The notes: generated from the letters alone by a model not told the origin. Shown: positions 38,730 to 48,485, counted from the first letter of the stretch. The stretch: DNA of 64,000 nucleotides from Pseudomonas sp. FP453 (GCF_030687495.1 NZ_CP117435.1:2174501-2238500), one strand, 5' to 3'. Translations and numbers: made by a program.

Positions 38730-40376
38730 TCAGATTGCATGAACCGTTTCTCTCTGCGGGGTGAGGCTCCTTGTGTTCGGCGAAAGAATAAGCTGCGCGG
38801 CTTTTTCCGCGATCATCAGCGTGGGCGAGCAGGTGTTACCGGAGGTGATGCGCGGCATGATCGAGGCATCGGCGATGCGCAGGCCGGGCACGCCGTGCAC
38901 ACGCAGTTGGGCGTCGACCACCGCATCGGCATCGCTGCCCATGCGGCAGGTGCCCACCGGATGGAAGATGGTCGTGCCGATGCGCGCCGCGGCTTCGTGC
39001 AGTTCATCTTCGCTTTGCAGCGAATCGCCGGGCAGGTACTCCACCGGCTTGAATGCGCGCAGGGCGGGTGCGGCAACGATGCGGCGCGTCAGGCGGATGG
39101 CATCGGCGGCCACGCGCAGGTCTTCTGGATGGCTGAGGTAATTGGGCCGGATCAGTGGCGCATCCGCCGGGTTGGCCGAGCGGATATCCACGCGGCCACG
39201 GCTTTGCGGGCGCAGGTCGCAGACCGACGCGGTAAATGCCGGGAACGCGTGCAGCGGCTCGCCAAAGCGCTCCAGGGACAGCGGCTGCACATGGTATTCG
39301 AGGTTGGCCGAGGTCTGTTCCGGGCCCGAACGGGCAAACGCGCCGAGCTGGCTGGGGGCCATCGACAGCGGGCCGCTGCGGTCGTACAGGTATTGCAGGC
39401 CCATGCCCAGCTTGCCCCACACGGAACCGGCGATCTGGTTGAGGGTGCGGGCGTTTTCCAGTTTGTAGATCAGGCGCAATTGCAGGTGGTCCTGCAGGTT
39501 GCCGCCGACGCCGGGCAGCTCACGCACGACTTCGATGCCCAACGGTTTGAGCACGCCGGAGGGGCCAATCCCCGAGCGTTGCAAAATACCTGGCGAGCCG
39601 ACTGAACCGGCGCACAACACGATTTCCTTGCGCGCCTTCCAGCTTAGCGACTGGCCCAACTGGCGGCCGACGACTTGCGTGGCGCGGCCGTTTTCCAGGA
39701 GCACGCGGTCCACGTCCACTTCGGTCAGCACCGTGAGGTTGGGCCGCTGGCGGATCGGCTTGAGAAACGCCTTGGCCGCGTTCCAGCGCACGCCGGCCTT
39801 CTGGTTGACCTGGAAGTAGCCGCAGCCTTCGTTATCACCGGTGTTGAAATCGTTGATGTTGGCGATACCGCTTTGCGCGGCGGCATCGCGGAACGCGTCG
39901 AGGATCGGCCAGTGCAGGCGCTGTTGCTCGACCCGCCACTCGCCGCCGTCGCTGTGGAATTGCGAGCCACCGGCAAAATGGTTTTCGCTCTTTTTGAACA
40001 CTGGCAGCACATCGTCCCACGCCCAGCCCGGATTGCCGGCCGCCGCCCAGCCGTCGTAGTCCTGAGCCTGGCCGCGCATGTAGATCATGCCGTTGATGGA
40101 CGAGCAGCCACCCAGCACCTTGCCCCGTGGATAGCTCAGCGCACGGCCTTGCAGGCCTTCCTGCGCTTCGGTCTTGAAGCACCAGTCGGTGCGCGGGTTG
40201 CCGATGCAGTACAGGTAGCCGACGGGGATGTGGATCCAGGGGTAGTTATCGCGGCCACCGGCTTCGAGCAGCAGCACGCGGTGGGCGGGGTTGGCGGACA
40301 GTCGATTGGCCAGCAGGCAGCCTGCGGGGCCGGCGCCTACGACGATGTAATCGTATTCAGCAGTTGCAGTGGGCAT
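38730..40376 (-). CDS. GMC family oxidoreductase (choline dehydrogenase-like)
   Basis: 548 residues. N-terminal FAD site YDYIVVGAGPAGCLLANRLS with LLLEAGG, GMC signature GKVLGGCSSINGMIYMRG, and C-terminal GTCRMG with histidine FHPVGTCRMG and NTCSPTLMIAEKA. Oxidises alcohols with FAD; homologues include choline, glucose and alkyl-alcohol dehydrogenases. No signal peptide. The specific alcohol is unknown. The upstream divergent LysR gene and downstream transporter probably form one catabolic unit. Confidence 0.87.
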   Translation of the reverse strand: MPTATAEYDYIVVGAGPAGCLLANRLSANPAHRVLLLEAGGRDNYPWIHIPVGYLYCIGNPRTDWCFKTEAQEGLQGRALSYPRGKVLGGCSSINGMIYMRGQAQDYDGWAAAGNPGWAWDDVLPVFKKSENHFAGGSQFHSDGGEWRVEQQRLHWPILDAFRDAAAQSGIANINDFNTGDNEGCGYFQVNQKAGVRWNAAKAFLKPIRQRPNLTVLTEVDVDRVLLENGRATQVVGRQLGQSLSWKARKEIVLCAGSVGSPGILQRSGIGPSGVLKPLGIEVVRELPGVGGNLQDHLQLRLIYKLENARTLNQIAGSVWGKLGMGLQYLYDRSGPLSMAPSQLGAFARSGPEQTSANLEYHVQPLSLERFGEPLHAFPAFTASVCDLRPQSRGRVDIRSANPADAPLIRPNYLSHPEDLRVAADAIRLTRRIVAAPALRAFKPVEYLPGDSLQSEDELHEAAARIGTTIFHPVGTCRMGSDADAVVDAQLRVHGVPGLRIADASIMPRITSGNTCSPTLMIAEKAAQLILSPNTRSLTPQRETVHAI

Positions 40377-40519
40377 CTGGGGTCTCGCTTGTTTTTCTTA
40401 TTGCCTCCATCCTAGTTGTTAGTTTTCGTCTTAAAAATGTTAGTTTTTACCCAGCTGCTGTGCGTTTTTAAACAGCGCGTTGAAATAACGCGACCCGGGA
40501 CCATGGAGAGGGAGGCGAT

Positions 40520-41413
40520 ATGTTCGACTGGAATGACCTGCGCTACTTTCTCGAGTTACAGCGCAGCGGCCGCCTGCTCACCGCCGCGCAACGCCTGAAA
40601 ACCACCCACGCCACCGTCGCCCGGCATATCGAGGCCATCGAGAAAAGCCTCGGCACCGCGCTGTTCGTGCAGCACGCCCAGGGCTACGAGCTGACGCCCG
40701 CCGGCGAAGCCCTGCTCAAGCACGCCGAAGCCATGGAAAACGTCGCGCTGCTGGCCGAAGACGAACTCACCCATAGCGCCGCGCCGTTGGGCAAGATCCG
40801 CCTGGGCGTTGCCGAAGGGCTGGGGGTGATGTTCCTCGCCAGCCGCATGGGTGGTTTGTTTGAGCGCTACCCGGGCCTGGAAGTGGAACTGGTGGCGGTG
40901 CCGCGCTTCGTCAGCATCCTCAACCGCGAAGCCGAGATCAGCATCCACCTGGAGCGCCCCAGCGTCGATCAACTGGTCACGCGCAAACTCACCGACTATC
41001 GCCTGGCGCTGTACGCCAGCCGCGCCTACCTGGACCGCCACCCGCCGATTGAAAAGCGCGAGGATCTGGCGGCGCACGCGTGGATCGATTATGTCGACGA
41101 CCTGCTGTTCAGCCAGGAACTGAAATTCCTCAGCAGCTTCTGCCGCAACCCCAAGGTGGTGTTCCACAGCACCAGCGTGATCGCCCAGCACCAGGCGGCG
41201 CGTTCGGGCTTGGGGATTGCCGTGTTGCCGTGTTTCATGGCCTCGGCAGACCCGGAGTTGGTGGCGTTGCTGCCGGGGGAGGGGATCATGCGCAGCTACT
41301 GGATCAGCTCGCGGCGGGAGTTGCACAAATCGGTGCGGTTGCGGGTGTTGTGGGATTACGTGGTGGAGTTGTGTGCACGGGAGCAAGGCTTGCTGCTCGG
41401 CGAGTCCAACTGA
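40520..41413 (+). CDS. LysR family transcriptional regulator
   Basis: 297 residues. HTH at MFDWNDLRYFLELQRSGRLLTAAQRLKTTHATVARHIEAIEK, then the effector domain. The short linker and the ATVARHIEAIE helix place it with small-molecule-responsive LysR proteins. GAGAGGGAGG precedes the ATG. Divergent from the GMC oxidoreductase gene 143 bases away, so it probably regulates that unit. Confidence 0.88.
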   Translation: MFDWNDLRYFLELQRSGRLLTAAQRLKTTHATVARHIEAIEKSLGTALFVQHAQGYELTPAGEALLKHAEAMENVALLAEDELTHSAAPLGKIRLGVAEGLGVMFLASRMGGLFERYPGLEVELVAVPRFVSILNREAEISIHLERPSVDQLVTRKLTDYRLALYASRAYLDRHPPIEKREDLAAHAWIDYVDDLLFSQELKFLSSFCRNPKVVFHSTSVIAQHQAARSGLGIAVLPCFMASADPELVALLPGEGIMRSYWISSRRELHKSVRLRVLWDYVVELCAREQGLLLGESN

Positions 41414-41431
41414 CTGAAACCGGATTAAACC

Positions 41432-41533
41432 TGTGGGAGCAGTTTTTGTGGGAGCTGGCTTGCCTGCGATGCAGGCACCTCGGTGTATCAGGCAAACCGA
41501 GGTGATGCCATCGCAGGCAAGCCAGCTCCCACA
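41432..41533. repeat. REP pair with additional half copy
   Basis: TGTGGGAGCTGGCTTGCCTG and its inverted copy flank a paired loop (CACCTCGGT...ACCGAGGTG), preceded by a third partial TGTGGGAGC head at 41432. Confidence 0.85.
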
Positions 41534-41558
41534 GGAATAGGGTTGTGTCAGGTGGGTA

Positions 41559-43418
41559 TTAGAGCTTCACCACCTGATGCACCTGCTCCGCACACGCCCG
41601 TGCCTCGTCGACCATCTTCCCAAACGCCGCGCTGACCATTTCATCATGGGTCAGCCAGCGCATCTTCTGGGTCAGGCGATAGTGATAGCGCAGCGCGCCG
41701 TCTTCACGCTGGCCTTCCAGGTCCAGGTCGTACCACGGCGAGCGCACCTGGCAGCCGGGAATGGCTTTATCCATCTGCCCACCGCTCAGGGTGATGGTGT
41801 AGTCATTGGTTTCCGGGTTGCCCTGGTCCAGGTCGGCCTGCTGCCCTTGGCGGCGGTAGTAGACGAAGGCATCCCAGCGGCCTTTGAGCGACTCATCGGT
41901 GTAGACGTAGCCATCCGCCAGTTTCTCCAGCGCGCGCTGGTCGTTCATGGTTGCGTTGACGCGATACCCGTCGTGAACGACAAAACCGCTGGCCGCGCGG
42001 CTGACGTGGCAGTCGCTGATTTCATGGCCGAAGTTGGCGCAGATGTTCTGGTCGGTGGCGGTGCTGCCTTGCTGGCGGTCGGCGACGCTCAGTTGCATCA
42101 GCGGCAGGCGGCTGAAGGTGAGGGTGGCCTGGATCGCGGCGTTGCCTTGCTGGTCGTAGTGCACCTGCTTGTCCAGGCGCAGGCTGGTTTCGGGGCGTTC
42201 CAGCGGGATATGTTCTGTGCGCACCTGACCCTGGGCGTCGTTGACCAGCACCCAGCGGTCCTGGATATCGGGCATGGTCTGGCCCGGGGCAAAGACCGGG
42301 TTGGTCGGGTCCAGCCACCAGACCTGGCCGTCCACTTCGGCGCGCACGATGGCGTGGTTGGGCGCGTTGGTGCCGGGGATCAACAGCGACTCCACCACAT
42401 CGCCACGGCTGACCCAGGCGGTTTCGGCGGGGATGCCGCTGGCCTTGAGCATGGCGGTCAGCAGGATCGCCAGATCCTTGCAGTCGCCATACCCATGCTG
42501 CTCGATTTCCGCCAGGTTGAACGGTACATAGCCGCGCTCGGTGGCACGCCAATCGCCGAGATAACGGTAGTGATCGTTGAGGTGTTGCATCAGCGCCCCG
42601 ACCCGTTCGGCGGGCGCCAAGTCGCGCGCGGCGGCGACGGCGGCCGCACTGTGTGGCGGCAGGCGGGCACCGAGGATCTGGTTGTAGCGCTGGGCGAAAT
42701 CACCGAAGTACGCCTGTTGCTCCATGGCACTGCCCACTTCGATACGCGGGATGCGCAGTAGCGCGGCGTTGGATGATTCGTTTATGTAATTGAGAAAGGT
42801 CGGGGCTTTTTGCACCACGTCCAGGGTCTTGCCGTTGGCCGATGGCGTCACCTTGAAGCCATCGAACAGCTCGCTGCGCCACTGGATCGGCCGCTCGGCG
42901 GTAAACCGCGCCTTGAAGCGGTCGCGACGGGCCGCGCTGGGGCCGAACTTGAGGGCGTAGTGAAACTGCGTCATCAGCGGCTTGGCGGGGCGGTGCTCGC
43001 GCACGGTGTAGCGGATCTGCGTGCCGACGCGCAGGTTGGGAAAGGCCAGGGACGTCTGCTTGTCGCGGCTGAAACCCTGGTCCGGGTTGGGCGCGGTGCG
43101 CGTGTCGATCTGCGTGGCCGCCAGCGCAACCGGCTTGGCGCCGGGCTGGGTGGATTGCGCAGCGATCACTTCAAAGGTGTCGCCTTCGGCGTAGTCGAAG
43201 TCGATGCGCGAGAGCATCTCACGGCCGTTGGGCTTGAGGATGGTGTAGTGGTAGGTGGTGGTGCAGTCAGTGCTGGCATCACGGTTGAAGTGGCAATGCA
43301 GCTCGGTGTCGCTGGCCAGCGGGGCTTCGGCCAAGGGTTGCAGCGCGGCGAAAACGGAGGGAGCTGCGAGCCCCAGACTGATGGCAAGCAAGGGACGGTA
43401 AAACGCAAAACGGTACAT
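41559..43418 (-). CDS. DUF3857/transglutaminase-like periplasmic protein
   Basis: 619 residues with a signal peptide (LLAISLGLAAPSVFA), an N-terminal DUF3857 domain (about 25-220) and a transglutaminase core with Cys in YGDCKDLAILLTAML, His in NHAIVRAEVDG and Asp in WWLDPTN. The triad is complete, so it may be an active amidase/protease-like enzyme. Start at 43418 follows GAGG. Function unknown. Confidence 0.85.
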   Translation of the reverse strand: MYRFAFYRPLLAISLGLAAPSVFAALQPLAEAPLASDTELHCHFNRDASTDCTTTYHYTILKPNGREMLSRIDFDYAEGDTFEVIAAQSTQPGAKPVALAATQIDTRTAPNPDQGFSRDKQTSLAFPNLRVGTQIRYTVREHRPAKPLMTQFHYALKFGPSAARRDRFKARFTAERPIQWRSELFDGFKVTPSANGKTLDVVQKAPTFLNYINESSNAALLRIPRIEVGSAMEQQAYFGDFAQRYNQILGARLPPHSAAAVAAARDLAPAERVGALMQHLNDHYRYLGDWRATERGYVPFNLAEIEQHGYGDCKDLAILLTAMLKASGIPAETAWVSRGDVVESLLIPGTNAPNHAIVRAEVDGQVWWLDPTNPVFAPGQTMPDIQDRWVLVNDAQGQVRTEHIPLERPETSLRLDKQVHYDQQGNAAIQATLTFSRLPLMQLSVADRQQGSTATDQNICANFGHEISDCHVSRAASGFVVHDGYRVNATMNDQRALEKLADGYVYTDESLKGRWDAFVYYRRQGQQADLDQGNPETNDYTITLSGGQMDKAIPGCQVRSPWYDLDLEGQREDGALRYHYRLTQKMRWLTHDEMVSAAFGKMVDEARACAEQVHQVVKL

Positions 43419-43565
43419 GGGCGCCTCGGGTGACACATTGAAACAGCTACCTGGCAGGTAGCGAGAAGGCGCCGGATGATAATGGATCGCAACGGAGAAG
43501 GCGAGGATTGTTCGACAATTTATATGGCTGAAAGGCCCGAGATAGAGCCTTTTGTTTGATTTATG

Positions 43566-44666
43566 TCAGGGTTTTAGCAGTTCGAACTCGGCGCTGGCGA
43601 GCTTCTCGCCATTGACCAGCACGTGCACGGCATGTTTGCCGGGATAGTGCTTGCGAGTCGTCAGTTCACGGATATGTTGCTCGCGCCGAATGCTCTGCTG
43701 TTCACCCGCGCCCAGGGTAAACGCCTTGAGCTTGAACACTTTTTTCGCACTGTGCCCGGCGCTTTTTATGTAGTCGATGGCGTAGTCCACCACCAGTTTC
43801 TGCGCGGTGTCGGCGGTGGATTCCAGGTTGAACGACAAGCTGATCCGCTCTCCCAGGTTGATCACCGCGGGTGTCACGCTCAACTGATGAATCTTCACCT
43901 CGGCCTTGGCCCCTGCACCCATGATCGTCAGCGCGCGGGTGTTGCCTTGCTTGATCAGGCTGCGCAGGGCGTGGCGGGCGATCCAGGCGGTGTGGGGGTT
44001 GTCCAGTGACCAGCCTTCGATCAGCGTGAGGACCCAGTCCGGGTGGTCCTTGGTGATGTCGTTGAGGTGGTTGGCCACCGACTTGCGCACGTACAGGCTG
44101 GGGTCGGCCTTGAGGTTGTCGAGGATCGATGCGCACAGCTGGGGATTGGCTTGCACCTCGGCCAGGCGAAAGGACCACGGCAGGCGCGGTCGCGAGCCTT
44201 CGCTGGCGAGGCGGCGCACATGGTCGTTGGCGTCCAGCGACCAGGTTTGCATCACCGCCAGGGTGCGCGGCAAGTCGCGCAGCAGGAAGGGGCGGATAGC
44301 GAATTCGGCGGAACCGAAGGTGGTGAAATATTTGAGCGCGGCCATGGAGCGTTCGACGTCATCCAGCCCGTAGCTCGCCACGTAGTGCGGCAGGAACAGG
44401 CTGACAAAGCTGCTGTTCAGGCGCGGTGCCAGGGCGTAAAGCAGTTCCAGGGTTTGCGGGTAGTCGAGGGGGATCACCGCGTGCAGGCTCTCGCTGACCC
44501 GCGCCATGCGCTGCAGCACCGACAACTCGGCCAGCCCGGCCTTGGCGTGCTTGAGAAAGCCCTTGGCATCGAACGCCGGGTACACCGCGCTCATCTCATT
44601 GGCGATGTGTTGCAGGCGTTCGACGTTGAAGATTTCTTTCAGGGCCGGGGCGCTTTGGTCGGTCAT
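43566..44666 (-). CDS. DNA alkylation repair protein (AlkD-like HEAT repeats) with C-terminal beta domain
   Basis: 366 residues. Residues about 1-235 are HEAT-repeat helices like AlkC/AlkD glycosylases (LRDLPRTLAVMQTWSLDANDHVRRLASEGSRPRLPW). The last 120 residues are beta-rich and Ig-like (AEVKIHQLSVTPAVINLGERISLSFNLESTA) and may aid DNA or protein binding. It would excise alkylated bases. Start at 44666 follows GGAATCACCG. It precedes the polyamine gene on the opposite reading arrangement (same strand) with 20 bases between. Confidence 0.82.
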   Translation of the reverse strand: MTDQSAPALKEIFNVERLQHIANEMSAVYPAFDAKGFLKHAKAGLAELSVLQRMARVSESLHAVIPLDYPQTLELLYALAPRLNSSFVSLFLPHYVASYGLDDVERSMAALKYFTTFGSAEFAIRPFLLRDLPRTLAVMQTWSLDANDHVRRLASEGSRPRLPWSFRLAEVQANPQLCASILDNLKADPSLYVRKSVANHLNDITKDHPDWVLTLIEGWSLDNPHTAWIARHALRSLIKQGNTRALTIMGAGAKAEVKIHQLSVTPAVINLGERISLSFNLESTADTAQKLVVDYAIDYIKSAGHSAKKVFKLKAFTLGAGEQQSIRREQHIRELTTRKHYPGKHAVHVLVNGEKLASAEFELLKP

Positions 44667-44686
44667 CGGTGATTCCATGGGGTGAT

Positions 44687-46030
44687 TTAGAGAAACCAGC
44701 GGTATTCCCTGGCGTGGATCTCTTGCTGGAACGCCAAGTGGTCCTGGCGTTTGTTCTCGCAGTACACGTCGACAAATTCGGCGCCCAGCTTATCGCGCAA
44801 TACGGCTTGGTGTTGCATGGCGCGTACGGCATCGAGCATTTCCACGGGGAAATCGGTGCCGCTGCTGCGGTCGTCGTTCAACGGGGCGATGGGTTCGCGC
44901 TTGGCTTCAAGGCCGTGTTCCAGGCCAACAAGGATTGCTGCCAGCACCAGATACGGGTTGGCGTCGGCGCTGGCCAGGCGGTGTTCGATGCGCAGGTTGC
45001 GCGGGTCGGATTCGGGGATGCGCACGCAGGCGTCGCGGTCTTCAAAGCCCCAGCTGGCGCGGGTCGCGGCGTTGACCGTGCCACCCAGGCGGCGGAAGGC
45101 GTTGTGGTTGGGCGAGAAGATCGGCATGCAGTGCGGCAGCAACTCCAGGCAACCGGCCACGGCATGGCGCAGCGGTTGCTGCTGGTGCGCCGCCAGCAGG
45201 TTGTTGCCCGCCGCGTCATACAGGCTGACATGCACGTGCATGCCGCTGCCGGGGTATTGCAGGTAGGGCTTGGCCATGAAGCTGGCGCGGTAGCCGTGTT
45301 TCAGCGCCACGCCACGGGTGCTGCGGCAGAACAGGGCAGCCCAGTCGGCGGCGCGCAGGCCGTCGTCCAAGTGACCAAAGTTGATCTCGAACTGACCGGG
45401 GCCGATTTCGGCGGTGATCACCGTGATGTCGATGCCTTGGGCCTTGGCCGTTTGCGCCATGTCGTCGAGCACGTCGCTGAAGCGCGACAGGCGTTCGATA
45501 TGCAGGTTGGGCTGGTCGTCGGCGTCGTCGCTCAGCGGGTCGCGGGCGAATTGCGGCAGGCCGTCGGCGAGTTTCTTGTCGAACAGGTAGAACTCCAGCT
45601 CAAACGCCACCACCGGGTGAATGCCTTTGTGGTGCAAACGTTCCAGCACCTTGGCCAGCACTTCGCGGGGTTCGAATTCGATGGGCGCTTCGGTGCCGTC
45701 CGAGGTGATCAGCATCTGCCCCAGCGGCTGCGATTCCCAGCTCACCGGCTTGAGTGTGCCGGGCACCAGGCGGCGGTTGGCGTCTGGGTCGCCGTCGTTG
45801 AAGCAGTAATCGCCAATCTTGAACAAACCACCCTGAACCCCTAGCAGCACTGCGTTCTGCGGCAGCTTGAGCGGGCTGCCGGCGGCGACTTTTTCCAGCA
45901 TCTCGATGGGATAACGCTTGCCGTAGAAATGCCCCGGAATGTCCAGGGCGATCAGGTCGACGTAACGCACGTCGGGGTGGTTCTGGCGAAAGGTCCGTAC
46001 TTCGGCCAGCAAGGTGGAGGAATGGCTTTT
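44687..46030 (-). CDS. spuI: Gamma-glutamylpolyamine synthetase (glutamine synthetase family)
   Basis: 447 residues of the GS III/PuuA-like branch: VYLDLIALDIPGHFYGKRYP near the N-terminus, ELEFYLF, the NHNAFRRLGG and GSGMHVHVSLYD segments and SADANPYLVLAAIL. It ligates glutamate to putrescine or other amines as the first step of the gamma-glutamyl route. The GTG at 46030 follows GGAG; an upstream open frame of 10 codons is unlikely. SpuI/PauA-type naming is by family; the exact amine is not readable. The XRE-cupin gene ends 14 bases upstream. Confidence 0.85.
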   Translation of the reverse strand, partial: KSHSSTLLAEVRTFRQNHPDVRYVDLIALDIPGHFYGKRYPIEMLEKVAAGSPLKLPQNAVLLGVQGGLFKIGDYCFNDGDPDANRRLVPGTLKPVSWESQPLGQMLITSDGTEAPIEFEPREVLAKVLERLHHKGIHPVVAFELEFYLFDKKLADGLPQFARDPLSDDADDQPNLHIERLSRFSDVLDDMAQTAKAQGIDITVITAEIGPGQFEINFGHLDDGLRAADWAALFCRSTRGVALKHGYRASFMAKPYLQYPGSGMHVHVSLYDAAGNNLLAAHQQQPLRHAVAGCLELLPHCMPIFSPNHNAFRRLGGTVNAATRASWGFEDRDACVRIPESDPRNLRIEHRLASADANPYLVLAAILVGLEHGLEAKREPIAPLNDDRSSGTDFPVEMLDAVRAMQHQAVLRDKLGAEFVDVYCENKRQDHLAFQQEIHAREYRWFL

Positions 46031-46044
46031 CACGGGTGCAGCTC

Positions 46045-46602
46045 CTAGTTGTAAACCCACAACACGCGGGCGGGCAGGTCGGTCAGGTTGGCGTAGCGAC
46101 AGTGGGCGAAACTGGCCAGGTGAAAGCTGTCGCCAGGGCCCAGGGTGACGGAATCGGTTTCACCCTCCACCCACAGCGTCAATTCGCCTTCCAGCACAAA
46201 ACCGGCCTGTTCGGCGCGGTCGCTCATGGTCTGTTCACCACTGTTGGCGCCGGGGGCGAGCAGGCTGTCGAGCATCGAAAAGGCACCGTTCATGCTTGGC
46301 GACACGAGGATGTCGGTGATGCCGTTGGCGTAATACACCGTGCGCCGCTCGTTGGGGCGGGTGATCCAGTCCACCGCTTTCGGTTTGGGCTGGCTGTAGA
46401 AGTAGGTGGTGGGCACGTCGAGGGCGTGGCTGATGGCGGTCAGGTCTGCCACGGTCGGGCGTGACAGGCCGCGCTCGACCTGGGACAGGAAACCCACCGA
46501 ACGCTCGATTTTCTGCGCGAGCTGGGCGAGGGTGAGCTTCTTGTGCTTGCGCAGGTCGTGGATCAACGCGGCGAGAGTGGCGAGTTCTTCTTGGGGTGTC
46601 AT
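46045..46602 (-). CDS. puuR: XRE-cupin transcriptional regulator, PauR/PuuR-like
   Basis: 185 residues. Helix-turn-helix LAQLAQKIERSVGFLSQVERGLSRPTVADL at about 27-56, then a cupin barrel (GFVLEGELTLWVEGE...LGPGDSFHLASFAHC). PuuR/PauR proteins repress polyamine catabolic genes and lose DNA when bound to putrescine. It leads the operon containing the gamma-glutamylpolyamine synthetase. Start ATG at 46602 (an ATG 24 bases upstream is possible); ribosome-binding site weak. Confidence 0.85.
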   Translation of the reverse strand: MTPQEELATLAALIHDLRKHKKLTLAQLAQKIERSVGFLSQVERGLSRPTVADLTAISHALDVPTTYFYSQPKPKAVDWITRPNERRTVYYANGITDILVSPSMNGAFSMLDSLLAPGANSGEQTMSDRAEQAGFVLEGELTLWVEGETDSVTLGPGDSFHLASFAHCRYANLTDLPARVLWVYN

Positions 46603-46655
46603 GAAATTTATGTCGAATAATTTCATGAAAAATTACAGGAATTATTTCATATGGG
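46600..46655 (-). promoter_or_regulatory. Candidate autoregulatory operator of the PauR-like gene
   Basis: TTTCATGA occurs twice on the minus strand (about 46621-46628 and 46600-46607), with GAAATAATTC/GAAATTATTC repeats between them. The A/T-rich direct repeats overlap the start region, as expected for repression. The precise operator is inferred. Confidence 0.45.
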
Positions 46656-46685
46656 CAATGGGCTATCTGCGATTGTTGAATCCCC

Positions 46686-46817
46686 TGTGGCGAGGGAGCT
46701 TGCTCCCGCTGGGCCGCGAAGCGGCCCCCACCCATGCGCTACGGTTTTTCAGATAGTCCTCGGTGGAGGCTTTTGGGGCTGCTGCGCAGCCCAGCGGGAG
46801 CAAGCTCCCTCGCCACA
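46686..46817. repeat. Long inverted repeat, same class as 2734-2839
   Basis: Ends TGTGGCGAGGGAGCTTGCTC and its complement; internal GCCGCGAAGCGGC and GGGCTGCTGCGCAGCCC hairpins. It fills most of the gene-free stretch 46603-46906. Confidence 0.87.
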
Positions 46818-46906
46818 GGTTGGGTGCAGGCTTGAAAATTCGGGTTGAATGATCGCGTGTGGCAGCGGTCGGAACTTGGGTACGCCCATTGATTGAAGGA
46901 GCACCC

Positions 46907-47215
46907 ATGAAAGCCAAATCCCTCGTTGCCAGCCTGTTGCTCGCCACCAGCCTGTCCACCGCCAGCTTTGTCGTGCAGGCCGGTGATACCCCGCAGGAAA
47001 CCGTGCAGCCTTCCAATATCAACACCCGCGACTTGAAAGAAGGCGACCGTGCGCCGGACATTCTGATGCGCAAGGAATCGGCCGTCAGTGATTGGAAAAA
47101 ACGCGGCCTCAAGCAGCCGGAGCAAGACAGCCAATGGGCACGGGTCGGTGATAGATTTGTGCTGCTCAAGACCACCAACGGCACGATTCTCGAGATCACG
47201 CCCGTCAAGAAATGA
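46907..47215 (+). CDS. Small RcnB-like periplasmic protein
   Basis: 102 residues: signal peptide (LVASLLLATSLSTASFVVQA), a middle with NTRDLKEGDRAPDILMRKESAVSDWKKRGLKQP, and the RcnB-family end WARVGDRFVLLKTTNGTILEI. RcnB homologues help hold metal export in the periplasm, but short versions of this type have no tested role. GAAGGAG precedes the ATG. Confidence 0.8.
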   Translation: MKAKSLVASLLLATSLSTASFVVQAGDTPQETVQPSNINTRDLKEGDRAPDILMRKESAVSDWKKRGLKQPEQDSQWARVGDRFVLLKTTNGTILEITPVKK

Positions 47216-47291
47216 CCTTGCATTTTGTCCCCGCTCCTGAGTTAAGGTAGCCGGCTGTAGAGGCCGCGTTACCTTGAAAAAAGAGAGCAGG

Positions 47292-48485
47292 ATGCTTGCC
47301 ACAATAAGAAACTACCCCCGCACCGTGAACCTGTTGCTGTCCGCCACGTTGATGCTGACGTTGGCCAAGGCGATCACCTTTCCCTATCTTGTGATTTACC
47401 TGACCAGCCACTTCGGCCTGGACATCACCCAGGTCGGCCTGGTGATTGGCAGTTCATTGATCGTCGGTTCATTGCTCAGCGTGTACGGCGGTTTTCTTGT
47501 CGACCGCATCAACAGCTACCGGCTGCTGCTTGGCCTGAGTGTGCTGTTTGTGCTGGGCTTTATCGGTACGGTCCTCGCGCAGAATATCTGGGCGTTCTAT
47601 AGCTGCCTGATCCTGATCAACCTTGCTTACGCGGTTATCGACATCGCGGTGAAAGCCGGCTTCGCCAGCCTGTTGCCGGAAGAGGCACGCAGCGAGGTGT
47701 TCTCCATCAAGTACACCCTGACCAATATTGGCTATGCCGTCGGGCCCGCGTTCGGGGCAGTGGTGGCGAAGCTGGATATCAGCCTGCCGTTTATCTTGTC
47801 GGCGCTGTTGGGGGTGGTGTTTTTCCTGCTGTACTGGCGCTGGGGCGACCGCACGCTGACCACGGTGGATGCGACGCAGAAGCCGGTGTCGTTTATGGCC
47901 GTTGGCCGCGTGCTGTTGAAGGATCACCGACTGGTGTGCTTCACCCTTGGCGGGCTGCTCAGTGCGGTGGTGTTCGGCCAGTTCACGGCCTACCTGTCGC
48001 AATATCTGGTGACCACCACCACTGCGGAATACACCTACACCGTAATCAGCGCGGTCCTTACCACCAACGCCGTGCTGGTGATTGCCTTGCAGTACGTGAT
48101 TGGCCGACGCATTTCCCACCGTCACCTGAGCCAATGGCTGATTTTCGGCTTGAGCATGTTCATGCTGGGGTTGATCGGCTTTGCGCTGTCTACCAGCGTG
48201 CTGTGGTGGGTACTGGCGATGGCGGTGTTTACGGTGGGGGAGATTATCGTGTTCCCGGCCGAGTACATGTTTATCGACCGCATCGCCCCGGACCACCTGC
48301 GCGGCATGTACTACGGCGCGCAGAACCTGTCCAACCTCGGCGCGGCCCTGGGACCGGTGTTGTGTGGGCTGGTGCTGGCCAGCCTGCCGGCCCACTACAT
48401 GTTCTACATGCTGGGGGCGTTTATCGTGGGCGGTGGGGTGTTCTATTTCATTGGGGCGTCGCTGAAGGCCAATCCTCCAGCGTGA
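47292..48485 (+). CDS. MFS transporter (MdtH-like)
   Basis: 397 residues with twelve helices; GGFLVDRINSYR is the motif-A loop, and DRIAPDHLRGMYYGAQNLSNLGAALGP the C-half counterpart. Likely an efflux pump. The ATG at 47292 was chosen after AAGAGAGCAGG; a TTG 18 bases earlier is possible. Its 3' end overlaps the convergent DUF1652 gene by 38 bases. Confidence 0.82.
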   Translation: MLATIRNYPRTVNLLLSATLMLTLAKAITFPYLVIYLTSHFGLDITQVGLVIGSSLIVGSLLSVYGGFLVDRINSYRLLLGLSVLFVLGFIGTVLAQNIWAFYSCLILINLAYAVIDIAVKAGFASLLPEEARSEVFSIKYTLTNIGYAVGPAFGAVVAKLDISLPFILSALLGVVFFLLYWRWGDRTLTTVDATQKPVSFMAVGRVLLKDHRLVCFTLGGLLSAVVFGQFTAYLSQYLVTTTTAEYTYTVISAVLTTNAVLVIALQYVIGRRISHRHLSQWLIFGLSMFMLGLIGFALSTSVLWWVLAMAVFTVGEIIVFPAEYMFIDRIAPDHLRGMYYGAQNLSNLGAALGPVLCGLVLASLPAHYMFYMLGAFIVGGGVFYFIGASLKANPPA

